From Alphaproteobacteria bacterium (GTDB lineage Bacteria > Pseudomonadota > Alphaproteobacteria > Rs-D84), in contig WSMU01000009.1 of the NCBI GenBank assembly GCA_013316395.1, positions 1-25,774 on the forward strand: 25,774 bases of DNA. Reading direction: 5' to 3'. The first letter of the stretch is position 1. Each line of letters begins with the position of its first letter. A model generated the notes under the pieces. It was given only the letters and a program-made list of their open reading frames with translations, made no database searches and was not told the origin of the DNA. This document shows, piece after piece, positions 8,565 to 15,456 of this stretch. Position numbers and translations under genes: made by a program.

Positions 8565-9046
8565 TTGTCGCCGCGTGTTTTCACATATGTAATAGAAATA
8601 TCTGTCAGACCGCTGGCTACTGAATAAAAGAACTTTTGATTGGCGGATATGGGAACATGCACAGTCAGTTTTTGTTTCGCCGCTGTCGAAAAGGCATCAT
8701 CATATCCAATCGCCGTGTCGGCCGACGTTCGCAGTGCCAGCCATAACCCCTGATTGGAACCGGTGGATGTGCCACAAATAAATATATGACCGTCATTGGG
8801 GGCCGTCCAACGCGTATCAGCCGCCAGGTTAAGATGTATTACATCATTAGACAATGATGAATTATGCGACATTTGGGCGGGCGTGGGCATATCACCGGTG
8901 CGTGCTAATACGCTTCCCCCGGCGGTCACGCCATCATGGACACGCAAAGTTTTCAGGTCTGTATCAACTGTTACCTCGCCATTGGCACCTGTAAAGTTTT
9001 TATGTTCAGCACTGTTTCCACGACGAAACTGAACCTGTTTTGACAT
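8561..9046 (-). CDS. phage tail-fibre-like protein with Mtd-type N-terminal domain
   Basis: The protein has 161 residues. Residues 1-50 (MSKQVQFRRGNSAEHKNFTG, then GEVTVDTDLKTLRVHDG) match the pattern of the major tropism determinant N-terminal domain seen at the start of many phage tail-fibre and adhesin proteins. Residues about 75-161 are predicted beta-rich and contain RWTAPNDGHIFICG and a C-terminal ITYVKTRG, resembling receptor-binding tips of tail proteins. No signal peptide, C-type-lectin variable domain or other phage gene is visible, so this is an orphan. AGGAG precedes the ATG. It has its own promoter (9132-9160), two hairpins in the leader, and a 4-bp convergent overlap with the GT4 gene. 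Its role is unknown; a phage remnant or domesticated surface-binding protein are both possible. Confidence 0.7.
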   Translation of the reverse strand: MSKQVQFRRGNSAEHKNFTGANGEVTVDTDLKTLRVHDGVTAGGSVLARTGDMPTPAQMSHNSSLSNDVIHLNLAADTRWTAPNDGHIFICGTSTGSNQGLWLALRTSADTAIGYDDAFSTAAKQKLTVHVPISANQKFFYSVASGLTDISITYVKTRGDN

Positions 9047-9075
9047 GGTTTTACTCCTATGGTTATAAAAAATAC

Positions 9076-9088
9076 CCGGCGATGCCGG
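9076..9088 (-). terminator. terminator-like hairpin in leader of tail-fibre-like gene (second)
   Basis: A CCGGC/GCCGG stem with a 3-nt loop is followed on the minus strand by TATTTTTTATAA, about 30 bp before the ATG at 9046. It lies downstream of the predicted promoter, so it would act inside the leader. Confidence 0.5.
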
Positions 9089-9098
9089 TAATAAAAAA

Positions 9099-9118
9099 GG
9101 CCGCGAAAAATCGCGGTC
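9099..9118 (-). terminator. terminator-like hairpin in leader of tail-fibre-like gene (first)
   Basis: On the minus strand a stem of 6 perfect pairs (CCGCGA/TCGCGG), extended by one G-T and one G-C pair, has a 4-nt loop and is followed by six T residues. It begins about 14 bp downstream of the -10 element at 9132-9137. Confidence 0.6.
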
Positions 9119-9131
9119 AACTCATGTTTTT

Positions 9132-9160
9132 ATTATAACAAAAAAACATAAAAAAATCAA
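9132..9160 (-). promoter_or_regulatory. promoter of tail-fibre-like gene
   Basis: On the minus strand TTGATT (9155-9160), a 17-bp T-rich spacer and a perfect TATAAT (9132-9137). The -35 region is part of a 13-bp string, TATTGATTTTTTT, also found at the -35 of the methyltransferase gene promoter (20944-20972). Confidence 0.7.
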
Positions 9161-9168
9161 TATAAAAA

Positions 9169-9185
9169 GGCGCCCAGAAGGCGCC
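9169..9185 (-). terminator. terminator of small lipoprotein gene
   Basis: GGCGCC repeats separated by 5 nt form a 6-bp hairpin starting about 8 bp after the stop codon of the 49-residue lipoprotein gene, followed on the minus strand by TTTTTAT. Confidence 0.75.
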
Positions 9186-9193
9186 CCGGTCAA

Positions 9194-9343
9194 TTAGCAA
9201 CCACCAGTCGCATTGCCGATAATCTTGGAAATAGAGATATCCTTGTGCAACAAGAAATCATATTCACAGTTGCCAGACTTGTAAGAACCAGTGCAAGCAG
9301 CCAATGTCATAACGGCAAACAGTGCCAACATTACTTTTTTCAT
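9194..9343 (-). CDS. small lipoprotein, 49 residues, unknown function
   Basis: The encoded peptide starts MKKVMLALFAVMTLAACTGS: a positively charged start, a hydrophobic core and the lipobox LAAC with Cys17 as the lipidation site. The mature part is only 33 residues, contains two more cysteines (Cys26 and the C-terminal Cys49), and has no domain I recognise. Support for a real gene comes from a complete expression unit: a near-consensus promoter (TTGAAA, 17 bp, TATAAT), AGGAG seven bases before the ATG, and a hairpin terminator just after the stop. The signal region resembles that of the small lipoprotein at 11905-12051. It is probably an abundant outer- or inner-membrane lipoprotein; its role is not known. 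Confidence 0.8.
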   Translation of the reverse strand: MKKVMLALFAVMTLAACTGSYKSGNCEYDFLLHKDISISKIIGNATGGC

Positions 9344-9375
9344 TTCACTTCTCCTTTTCTTCAAAAAGCGAGATT

Positions 9376-9404
9376 ATTATAATAGGAAACGTGTCCGTTT
9401 TCAA
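9376..9404 (-). promoter_or_regulatory. promoter of small lipoprotein gene
   Basis: On the minus strand TTGAAA (9399-9404), a 17-bp spacer and a perfect TATAAT (9376-9381), about 33 bp before the ATG at 9343. This is one of the best sigma-70-like matches in the window and suggests strong expression. Confidence 0.8.
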
Positions 9405-9409
9405 GTTTT

Positions 9410-9796
9410 TTATATCGCGCCGCGGGCCCATATATGACGCATGCCGGTAACAATTATAACATCAAAGCGCGCATCACCGCGGAAATGTGTACGCGCAATA
9501 TAGCCTTCGGCTGCGGAACGCAAGCGCATTATCTGGGTCGGGGTTATTGCATCCCATGCCGCGGACAAATTTTTACGTGATTTTACCTCAACAAAAATAA
9601 TCAGATTACCACGACGGGCTATTATATCTATTTCCGCCCGACCGGTATAGCGCCCGGTTGTATATCTAGATGCCAGTATTCGAAATCCATGCAGACGCAA
9701 AAAACAACGTGCCCGCCATTCCGCCAGCAGGCCCGTCTTGTATGTATTGCGCTTAAAATGCGTATGGTTTTGCTTTGAAGTTTTCACGGGCATCAT
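9410..9796 (-). CDS. yraN: YraN family (UPF0102) endonuclease-like protein
   Basis: This 128-residue protein has the UPF0102 core: GLLAEWRARCFLRLHGFRIL near residues 22-41, the nuclease-like acidic/lysine set in AEIDIIARRGNLIIFVEVKS (Asp, then Glu-Val-Lys), and a conserved helix ending RLRSAAEGYI. The fold is that of Holliday-junction-resolvase-like nucleases; the cellular function is poorly defined. It is close to the usual family length. It starts 44 bp inside the end of the upstream secreted-protein gene, with two adjacent ATG codons (9796 and 9793) and a weak ribosome binding site, so translation is probably coupled. In many proteobacteria yraN sits near envelope or lipoprotein genes, which fits here. 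Confidence 0.88.
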   Translation of the reverse strand: MMPVKTSKQNHTHFKRNTYKTGLLAEWRARCFLRLHGFRILASRYTTGRYTGRAEIDIIARRGNLIIFVEVKSRKNLSAAWDAITPTQIMRLRSAAEGYIARTHFRGDARFDVIIVTGMRHIWARGAI

Positions 9797-10526
9797 TTAT
9801 ATTCTTGGCCTGGTCTGATGCGTTGCGCCCCTGGTCTACTAAATCCAGCGCACCATAGTACGCCGTCATCATCGGGTCATACGCATTGGATGTCGTTATC
9901 CATTTATCCGTGCCGGAATTTGGCGCACCGTATTTATCAAGAACATTCTGCCAAAATGCCAGAATTTTTTTCTGGCGCTGGTTCTCAAACTTTTCAGCCG
10001 AACCTTCCAACTCATCAACATCATTTTTATATACCACACGCCAGACCAGATTATCGGTCGCGTTACTGGTAAAATAAACCGTTATTGTTTCGCCCGTATT
10101 AGAGCGCAGCAGGTGCAGTTCTGACGCATACATTAAGCCGCGATGACGCGCCAATGTTCGGATACAGTTTTCCAATTCATCGGGGGCAAAAATATTCTGC
10201 TGGCGGCATTCATAGTCCAGATTATATTTCCAATCGGGGTTAATTGTATATATTATACTATTTTTTTCGCGCGGCGCGTACAGACCACCGCCCTTGAAAA
10301 ACAATGTCTGGACATCTTCGAACGGCATCCCCAGCATAATTCCGGCAATATCAAATGTTGATACATTCGCCGCCCCCGCATCCATATTCATAGATACCGA
10401 TGCCGTGGTAATATCCGCCGGCGCACTATCTTCGATGGCATAATCCAAAAACGGGCCGTCATCAGCGCGCGCCGGTATGGAATACACCGTGGCGATGCAA
10501 CAAAAGACAAGGAACAATCGCTTCAT
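9753..10526 (-). CDS. secreted protein of unknown function with GI-LGM motif
   Basis: This is a 257-residue protein with a clear signal peptide (MKRLFLVFCCIATVYSIPARA, cleavage predicted after residue 21), so it is probably periplasmic. The mature protein has FDIAGIMLGMPFEDVQTLFF near residues 58-77 and LDKYGAP near 192. An F-x-I-x-G-I-x-L-G-M start followed by a later K-Y-G-x-P is common in small periplasmic alpha/beta domains of the BamE/BLIP-like type, but I cannot assign it to a named family. It follows two VirB8-like genes with a 5-bp gap and shares their operon, suggesting an envelope-associated role. GGAT precedes the ATG by 9 bases. It overlaps yraN by 44 bp. Confidence 0.75.
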   Translation of the reverse strand: MKRLFLVFCCIATVYSIPARADDGPFLDYAIEDSAPADITTASVSMNMDAGAANVSTFDIAGIMLGMPFEDVQTLFFKGGGLYAPREKNSIIYTINPDWKYNLDYECRQQNIFAPDELENCIRTLARHRGLMYASELHLLRSNTGETITVYFTSNATDNLVWRVVYKNDVDELEGSAEKFENQRQKKILAFWQNVLDKYGAPNSGTDKWITTSNAYDPMMTAYYGALDLVDQGRNASDQAKNINDARENFKAKPYAF

Positions 10527-10531
10527 AGTTT

Positions 10532-11176
10532 TTAATCCATTTGTCTGCCAATGGCGGTTATACCAAACCTAAATATGGCGGCGGGGTCTTGGCCCTCCTC
10601 CAGATATTTGGCAACATCCAGTTTTTGGCGAAAATCCATCATATTCTCGTCCCCCAAGCCCATATACAGAACATCGCGCGTGATAACCGGTTCTTCTGCC
10701 ATATCGTTGGGATGATACCATGTTTTCATTTCATACACAACCGTCCAATAATCACTGTCAACAGGCTTGTATATCTTATCCACAAGGCGGACTGTACGAA
10801 AAGCCCCCTCTTCGGCTAACTTTAATATAAGTTCGCCTTCAAGCTCTTGCCACTGGCGGAAAACATCCGGTGTTGACATGCGGGCCAGCGTGGAATTCGA
10901 TTGCATCCGGGCCTCTATATTTGCGACATCGGGAATAACGTAAAAATATTCCGTCAGGTATTTTTCAACCAGCATTTGGCGTATCTTGTCCGCCCCCAAG
11001 TCCGCCACGGTTGCCGGAACGCCAACACGTCTGACCGACAGATTATTAGGCTGAAAGAAATATGTTTCTATCTTTATATTACGCGCCGCATCATATATCG
11101 CGGCCGCCCCAGCAATCGCCCCAAGCATCAGCGCCAGAATTAACAGTCCTAAAAAAAACGTTACAATTTTTCTCAT
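10532..11176 (-). CDS. VirB8-like inner-membrane protein (second of a tandem pair)
   Basis: The protein has 214 residues: a short cytoplasmic N-terminus, one transmembrane helix at about residues 5-27, and a periplasmic domain of about 185 residues. The pattern of the soluble part (VEKYLTEYFYVIPDVANIEA, RMSTPDVFRQW, YWTVVYEMKTWY) resembles the NTF2-like periplasmic domain of type IV secretion VirB8 proteins, which nucleate the inner-membrane complex. It overlaps the preceding VirB8-like gene by one base (TAATG) with little ribosome binding site of its own, so translation is coupled. No other recognisable T4SS gene (virB4, virB9, virB10, virB11, virD4) is present in the window. The assignment rests on topology and motif pattern. 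Confidence 0.6.
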   Translation of the reverse strand: MRKIVTFFLGLLILALMLGAIAGAAAIYDAARNIKIETYFFQPNNLSVRRVGVPATVADLGADKIRQMLVEKYLTEYFYVIPDVANIEARMQSNSTLARMSTPDVFRQWQELEGELILKLAEEGAFRTVRLVDKIYKPVDSDYWTVVYEMKTWYHPNDMAEEPVITRDVLYMGLGDENMMDFRQKLDVAKYLEEGQDPAAIFRFGITAIGRQMD

Positions 11177-11880
11177 TATTTTATTCTGTATGCGTTAAAG
11201 TCTGTGACGTAATAGCCCATTGTCATCGGATACTTGCCAGCGGCACGCGCAACGCGAACAAATGCGACAACATCAAACGACGCGTTTATATTCGACCACA
11301 CAGATGCCTGAACCCGCCAAATACCACCATTTTGCATATCACGGCCCCCAACTGGTGTAATTTGAATGGTATCCGTCATAACGCCCCATGTTTCCCCAGC
11401 CATGGCACGCAGGTGATATGTAGGCATAACATCTTCGACAAAGTGATTATAAAGCGTATCCAATGCCGCACAGGATATGGCACAGCGCCGCTCACCATAA
11501 AGCATTGTTTCCGCCCCGCTGCATTCATCGGCCGGGCATTGCCGCCAGAGCATGTCGTTTTCCGCCGCGGCATCGGATATAGCAAACCAGCTTTGGAAAA
11601 AGTTGCCCACGACGGCCTGCTGAACGGTTTCGGTTATTGATACCGTCCTGTTCAAGGTTACACTGCGACCAATAACGGTCCAACTGCCGGTAATTTTATC
11701 AATTGATATCAAAAACGGGTCCAGGCGCATAGACCTAACACCCCACAGCAGCAGTCCACATACACACGTTATAACAAAAAAAGTCCCCAGAATACCAATA
11801 CCCATGACGCGGGAAACGGCGATACGTTTTCCCGCTGGAAATGCCGGTGTATTAAAATTTCCTGGATAATCCAATGCCAC
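11176..11880 (-). CDS. virB8: VirB8-like inner-membrane protein (first of a tandem pair)
   Basis: This is a 234-residue bitopic protein: a cytoplasmic tail of about 24 residues, a transmembrane helix at about 25-47, then a periplasmic NTF2-like domain. DPFLISIDKITGSWTVIG after the helix is close to the P-x-V-x-x-V-D-x-x-T-G opening of VirB8 domains, and the end YYVTDFNAYRIK matches the usual last strand. VirB8 bridges the inner membrane and core complex of type IV secretion systems. The start is GTG at 11880 because a run of seven G residues precedes it closely. An insertion near residues 112-140 has four cysteines (QCPADEC and RRCAISCA), possibly disulfides. It follows a VirB7-like lipoprotein gene by 24 bp. 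Confidence 0.72.
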   Translation of the reverse strand: MALDYPGNFNTPAFPAGKRIAVSRVMGIGILGTFFVITCVCGLLLWGVRSMRLDPFLISIDKITGSWTVIGRSVTLNRTVSITETVQQAVVGNFFQSWFAISDAAAENDMLWRQCPADECSGAETMLYGERRCAISCAALDTLYNHFVEDVMPTYHLRAMAGETWGVMTDTIQITPVGGRDMQNGGIWRVQASVWSNINASFDVVAFVRVARAAGKYPMTMGYYVTDFNAYRIK

Positions 11881-11904
11881 TGCCCCCCCTGTGCGGCCGG
11901 GTCG

Positions 11905-12051
11905 TTATGCCTGGTATACCATTATGCAGGCGCAAGGACTTAGCTTTAATTCATTATTATCGTAGCCAACACCCACCGGTTCACGGTCGTAAACCTGGCC
12001 ACAGCCGGCCAGTGCAAGCGCTACAAACAAGCCTAGTATTACTTTTTTCAT
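11905..12051 (-). CDS. small lipoprotein, VirB7-like by position
   Basis: This 48-residue protein starts MKKVILGLFVALALAGCGQV with lipobox LAGC (Cys17). The mature 32 residues include a C-A-C motif near the end and no known domain. The ATG at 12051 is preceded by AAAGGGGG; an in-frame upstream start at 12111 is discarded because it lacks a ribosome binding site and spoils the signal peptide. A promoter (TTGACG, 18 bp, TATAAT) lies at 12092-12121. A short lipoprotein gene directly before virB8-like genes is the typical setting of VirB7, which stabilises VirB9 at the outer membrane, but the sequence is too short to prove this. The signal region resembles the lipoprotein at 9194-9343. Confidence 0.75.
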   Translation of the reverse strand: MKKVILGLFVALALAGCGQVYDREPVGVGYDNNELKLSPCACIMVYQA

Positions 12052-12091
12052 GTCTTTTCCCCCTTTCCTATGTGGGTTTGCCCTTTGGTTA

Positions 12092-12121
12092 ATTATAAAA
12101 AAATTAAACATCGGCCGTCAA
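12092..12121 (-). promoter_or_regulatory. promoter of the lipoprotein/VirB8-like operon
   Basis: On the minus strand TTGACG (12116-12121), an 18-bp spacer and TATAAT (12092-12097). It points toward the lipoprotein ATG at 12051 with a leader of about 35 nt. Confidence 0.8.
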
Positions 12122-12152
12122 GACCAAAAGAGTCTAAAAACTTATAAATAAT

Positions 12153-12180
12153 TTGACAAAACGCCTATAAATAGTACGAT
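12153..12180 (+). promoter_or_regulatory. promoter of alpha/beta-hydrolase gene
   Basis: A perfect TTGACA (12153-12158), a 16-bp spacer and TACGAT (12175-12180), about 30 bp before the ATG at 12211. It is divergent from the lipoprotein promoter, and the two -35 elements are about 30 bp apart. Confidence 0.75.
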
Positions 12181-12210
12181 ATAGGTTCAGAAAAATAAAA
12201 GACTCGAGTT

Positions 12211-13131
12211 ATGACAGATTGTAGCGATTATAATATATCTAGAAACTTTTTTGCACATTATCACCAGATAGGGGACGAAAACGGTCACCCTTTGACCAAT
12301 GTTTATTGGTCAAAAGCCCCCCGGGAAATGCCTGTCTTTGGCAGTGTATATTTTATCCACGGATACGGCGGCAGCCCGGTTGAACCTTGCCTTAAGCTGC
12401 CGATGCAGTATGCTTTAAGCCATGGATTTAACGTAATTGCCATCGAAGGAGCCGATTTATCTGCGACGGCTACCCCACAGAAAAATATTAGCACAATGAC
12501 ACTTGAGCGTCAGAAAAGAGCGCTGGACACAGGATTGCAGTTCTGTGAAAAACTAGAACCATTAAATCGTGATTACAAAGTCGCATGGATTCATTCTATT
12601 TCATGTCGGGCGATGTCTGACCTGATGATTGATTCCCCGAAAATCCGTCACTATTTCAATGAAATGGTATTGAATAATCCTTATTTCCTGCCACCACCAA
12701 AGGTTTGCATGCTGCGCGAAAAGATGTATAAGCGTGACCCGTCCGGTCAAACATGGGATATATTGGTACACAAGGTTACAACGCAGATACGTGAAATAGA
12801 AAACCGTAGATTTACTATTCCAACATGCCTTTATAACCTATCTATTCCGCTGCCACATAAATGGGAGCAAAAGCCACAGTTTGAAGACCTGGCACGCTGC
12901 GTTTCTTTCTTTGTAAAGAACATACGTCTGCACTTCATTTTGGGCACAGAAGACAATATGGCTGATTATCAGCAGAATCTGCGAATATTCCGCGGTCTGG
13001 ATATTCCGAACAAGCAGATTATATCTATTAAGGGCGCCAACCATTCTTTTGATAACTCCCCTAATCTGTATATGGAATTTTCGGGCATGGTTTTGGATGC
13101 CATAAAATCAAGATGTGTAAATGTAAAATAA
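12211..13131 (+). CDS. alpha/beta-hydrolase fold protein with non-standard nucleophile elbow
   Basis: This 306-residue protein has no signal peptide. It has the oxyanion-hole motif HGYGG at residues 50-54 after a hydrophobic strand (SVYFI). The expected nucleophile position is HSISC at 128-132 with Ser131, where the usual G-x-S-x-G glycines are replaced by Ser129 and Arg133, with Cys132 directly after the serine. Likely acid and base residues are Asp248 (LGTEDNMADY) and His278 (KGANHSF), both at canonical spacing, so a working triad is plausible. Substrate is unknown; esterase, lipase or peptidase activity cannot be told apart. It is a single-gene unit with its own promoter and a strong bidirectional terminator. 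The ribosome binding site is weak (GAG). It does not match a named family that I can recall. Confidence 0.75.
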   Translation: MTDCSDYNISRNFFAHYHQIGDENGHPLTNVYWSKAPREMPVFGSVYFIHGYGGSPVEPCLKLPMQYALSHGFNVIAIEGADLSATATPQKNISTMTLERQKRALDTGLQFCEKLEPLNRDYKVAWIHSISCRAMSDLMIDSPKIRHYFNEMVLNNPYFLPPPKVCMLREKMYKRDPSGQTWDILVHKVTTQIREIENRRFTIPTCLYNLSIPLPHKWEQKPQFEDLARCVSFFVKNIRLHFILGTEDNMADYQQNLRIFRGLDIPNKQIISIKGANHSFDNSPNLYMEFSGMVLDAIKSRCVNVK

Positions 13132-13159
13132 TAAAGGGGCAAAACGCCCCTTTATTATT
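13127..13159. terminator. bidirectional terminator between hydrolase and bamA
   Basis: A perfect 14-bp stem (outer AATAATAAA, inner GGGGC/GCCCC) encloses a 5-nt loop and is flanked by A and T runs on both sides. It serves the rightward hydrolase gene and the leftward bamA gene. Confidence 0.9.
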
Positions 13160-13166
13160 TTATCCC

Positions 13167-15455
13167 TTAGAACTGGGTTTCAAACGATAGCAGGAATCGC
13201 TGCTCGCGGTCGTATTTATTCATTTTCAACGGCCAACCCCAGCTAAAGTTCATCGGTCCCATGGGGGTATTCCAATAGATTCCAACACCCGCAGATGTAC
13301 GGATATCATCATCTATGTGGTTTGCAAATTCCGGCGAATGCTTGTCCTGGGGATAATAGTCTTCGGCCTTTGGCGGCTTTCCCAAAACACCATAATCCAT
13401 AAAGACAAAACCCTTTATCTGATATTCATCAGGGATAAATATCGGGAAGTTCAACTGGGTAGAGCCATTGAGCTTCCACATGCCACCCAGCGAGTATGTA
13501 GAATAAGCCCAATTTCGCGACCCCACACCCGCAACATCAAAGCCGCGCAATGTTTCCCCGCCTAAGAAATAGCGATAAACACGCGATACATAGTCACCGT
13601 CAAGCGGCTGAATCAGGCCGAAATCCAAGCTTGATTTTAACTGCCAGCGGTCGGAAAAGAACTTTACCATTGCGGTTATGTCACCGCTGTATCTCATAAA
13701 CGTTTCCGTTCCGCCAAAACCTGTGTACGCAATGCCAATATTTCCAACAACACCGGTATGGGTATTCTGCTGGAAATTCGTATCCAGATTATGATAACGG
13801 AAATTAGTCCCGAGTGTATATAGGTTTGCATCATGCCAACCAGAAAGCTGGATATCATAGTTCTGGTCGAATGAGGCGGACAGACGCAAAGTCTGGAACC
13901 AGTGGTCTGTTAACTTCCACCCCATGCGTCCCGTTACAGCAAAAGAATCACGGTCGTATCCCAAACTGCCCAAAGACGAATAGTTATACATTGTATAAGA
14001 CACATCAAAACCGGCAGATAGCGCACGACCAAACAAATACGGCTCTGTAAAGCTGAACAAGGCCTGCTTTTGATATTCCGCCAGGGACCCGCGCAGTTGA
14101 ACAACCTGGCCACGGCCCATAAAGTTGCTTTCCGTTATTCCGGCATCAACCATAAATCCGTTGATATTAGACCAACCAAAACCGCCGGACAGTTCTCCGG
14201 TGGGCTGTTCTTCTACCTTTACATCCAGGTTCATCATGTTCGCATCCGCAATGCGGCTGGGGACCATTTGAACTTCTTTGAAATAACGGGTACGCATCAA
14301 ATTCTGGCGACCGGTTTCAATATCCTGTAACGAAAATGGGTCGCCGGCACGCATTGGCAAAGACTGCTCTATCACGCTGTCAAATGTGCGAACGTTACCC
14401 AGAATGTTTATAGAATTCAAATAAATACGGTTCGTTTTTTCAATTTTGAACGTCATATTTATCGTACGGGTGTCATCATTCTTTTCGGGCACAGGCTCAA
14501 CCGTTATAAAGGCATAGCCGTAATCCGCAATCACCGTGCGCAGTGATGTTATTGTTTCCTCAACCTTGTCTATATTATAAACCTGGCGCTTGGAAATAGT
14601 CAGCGCCTTACGCAGGGCTTCGTCGGGAACATCCGGAAACGGGTTATCAATTTTAATATCACCTATTTTATACTGCGGCCCTTCGTCCACAACAAAGGTT
14701 ACAGAATAATATTCACGGTCCGGCGTAAAGACACCGTTTGCACTCTTTACCTGAAAGTCAACATAGCCGTTGCGCAGATAAAACTGACGCAGCATCTGCT
14801 GGTCGTATAAAATACGGTCTTCATCAAACACATCAAACTGGGTCATCAGGCGCCACCAGGCATGTTCGCGCGACAATATTGCGCCACGCAAATCTTTGGA
14901 GCGGAACTTTTTGTTGCCCTCAAACTTTATATCGCGGATATATGTTGGATGCCCCTCTGTTATTTCATAAACAATATTAACCCGGTTATCATCCAGCGCG
15001 ATTTTTTTGGGATTTATTTTTGTGCCGAAATAGCCCTTGCGCTGGTATAATGTCAGCATGCGCTGAACGTCACCACCGATAACGGATTCATCGTATGATG
15101 TGCGTTCTTTTGTACGAACTTCCTTTTTCAAATCATCCGCCGAGATTTCATCATTTCCCTCAACCGTGACCTGATTTACGATTGGCGATTCCGTAATGTC
15201 AATTTTAAGAACATTACCGGACATGCGGACATTTATCCGAGAGAAATAACCACTCTCCTTCAGCTTTTTGGCGATTTGATTGGCACGTTCTGACGTTACG
15301 TTGTCTCCAATCTTTACATCAGCCAGAATTCGCACGGATTCCGCATCCATGCGCTGGTTACCGGCGACGTCAACACGCCTAACAGTTTCCGCCGTGGCCG
15401 GTAATGCCGTGGCCGCTGCGATTGTTGCAAAAAGTAATTTCTTTGTATTATTCAT
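13167..15455 (-). CDS. bamA: outer membrane protein assembly factor BamA
   Basis: BamA (762 residues) inserts beta-barrel proteins into the outer membrane as the core of the BAM complex. A signal peptide is visible at residues 1-22 (ending ALPATA). Five POTRA domains follow, from about residue 24 to 345, starting with VRRVDVAGNQRMDAESVRIL. The 16-stranded barrel occupies the rest, with the loop-6 motif (V/I)RGF represented by ETLRGFDVAGVG, and a C-terminal aromatic residue in LLSFETQF, the usual barrel signature. It is the last gene of the frr-uppS-cdsA-rseP-bamA operon and starts one base after the rseP stop codon. Length is typical for alphaproteobacteria. Confidence 0.97.
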   Translation of the reverse strand: MNNTKKLLFATIAAATALPATAETVRRVDVAGNQRMDAESVRILADVKIGDNVTSERANQIAKKLKESGYFSRINVRMSGNVLKIDITESPIVNQVTVEGNDEISADDLKKEVRTKERTSYDESVIGGDVQRMLTLYQRKGYFGTKINPKKIALDDNRVNIVYEITEGHPTYIRDIKFEGNKKFRSKDLRGAILSREHAWWRLMTQFDVFDEDRILYDQQMLRQFYLRNGYVDFQVKSANGVFTPDREYYSVTFVVDEGPQYKIGDIKIDNPFPDVPDEALRKALTISKRQVYNIDKVEETITSLRTVIADYGYAFITVEPVPEKNDDTRTINMTFKIEKTNRIYLNSINILGNVRTFDSVIEQSLPMRAGDPFSLQDIETGRQNLMRTRYFKEVQMVPSRIADANMMNLDVKVEEQPTGELSGGFGWSNINGFMVDAGITESNFMGRGQVVQLRGSLAEYQKQALFSFTEPYLFGRALSAGFDVSYTMYNYSSLGSLGYDRDSFAVTGRMGWKLTDHWFQTLRLSASFDQNYDIQLSGWHDANLYTLGTNFRYHNLDTNFQQNTHTGVVGNIGIAYTGFGGTETFMRYSGDITAMVKFFSDRWQLKSSLDFGLIQPLDGDYVSRVYRYFLGGETLRGFDVAGVGSRNWAYSTYSLGGMWKLNGSTQLNFPIFIPDEYQIKGFVFMDYGVLGKPPKAEDYYPQDKHSPEFANHIDDDIRTSAGVGIYWNTPMGPMNFSWGWPLKMNKYDREQRFLLSFETQF

Positions 15456-15456
15456 A

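Noticed and set aside
8561..9046. Diversity-generating retroelement target
   Set aside because: Mtd is the classic target, but no variable lectin domain, template repeat or reverse transcriptase is visible here.
11062..11640. A long plus-strand frame opposite the VirB8-like genes
   Set aside because: It is antisense to two well-supported overlapping genes and has no ribosome binding site or recognisable domain.
10532..11880. Calling the cluster a complete type IV secretion system
   Set aside because: Only VirB8-like and a possible VirB7-like gene are present. No ATPase, VirB9, VirB10 or coupling protein is in the window.
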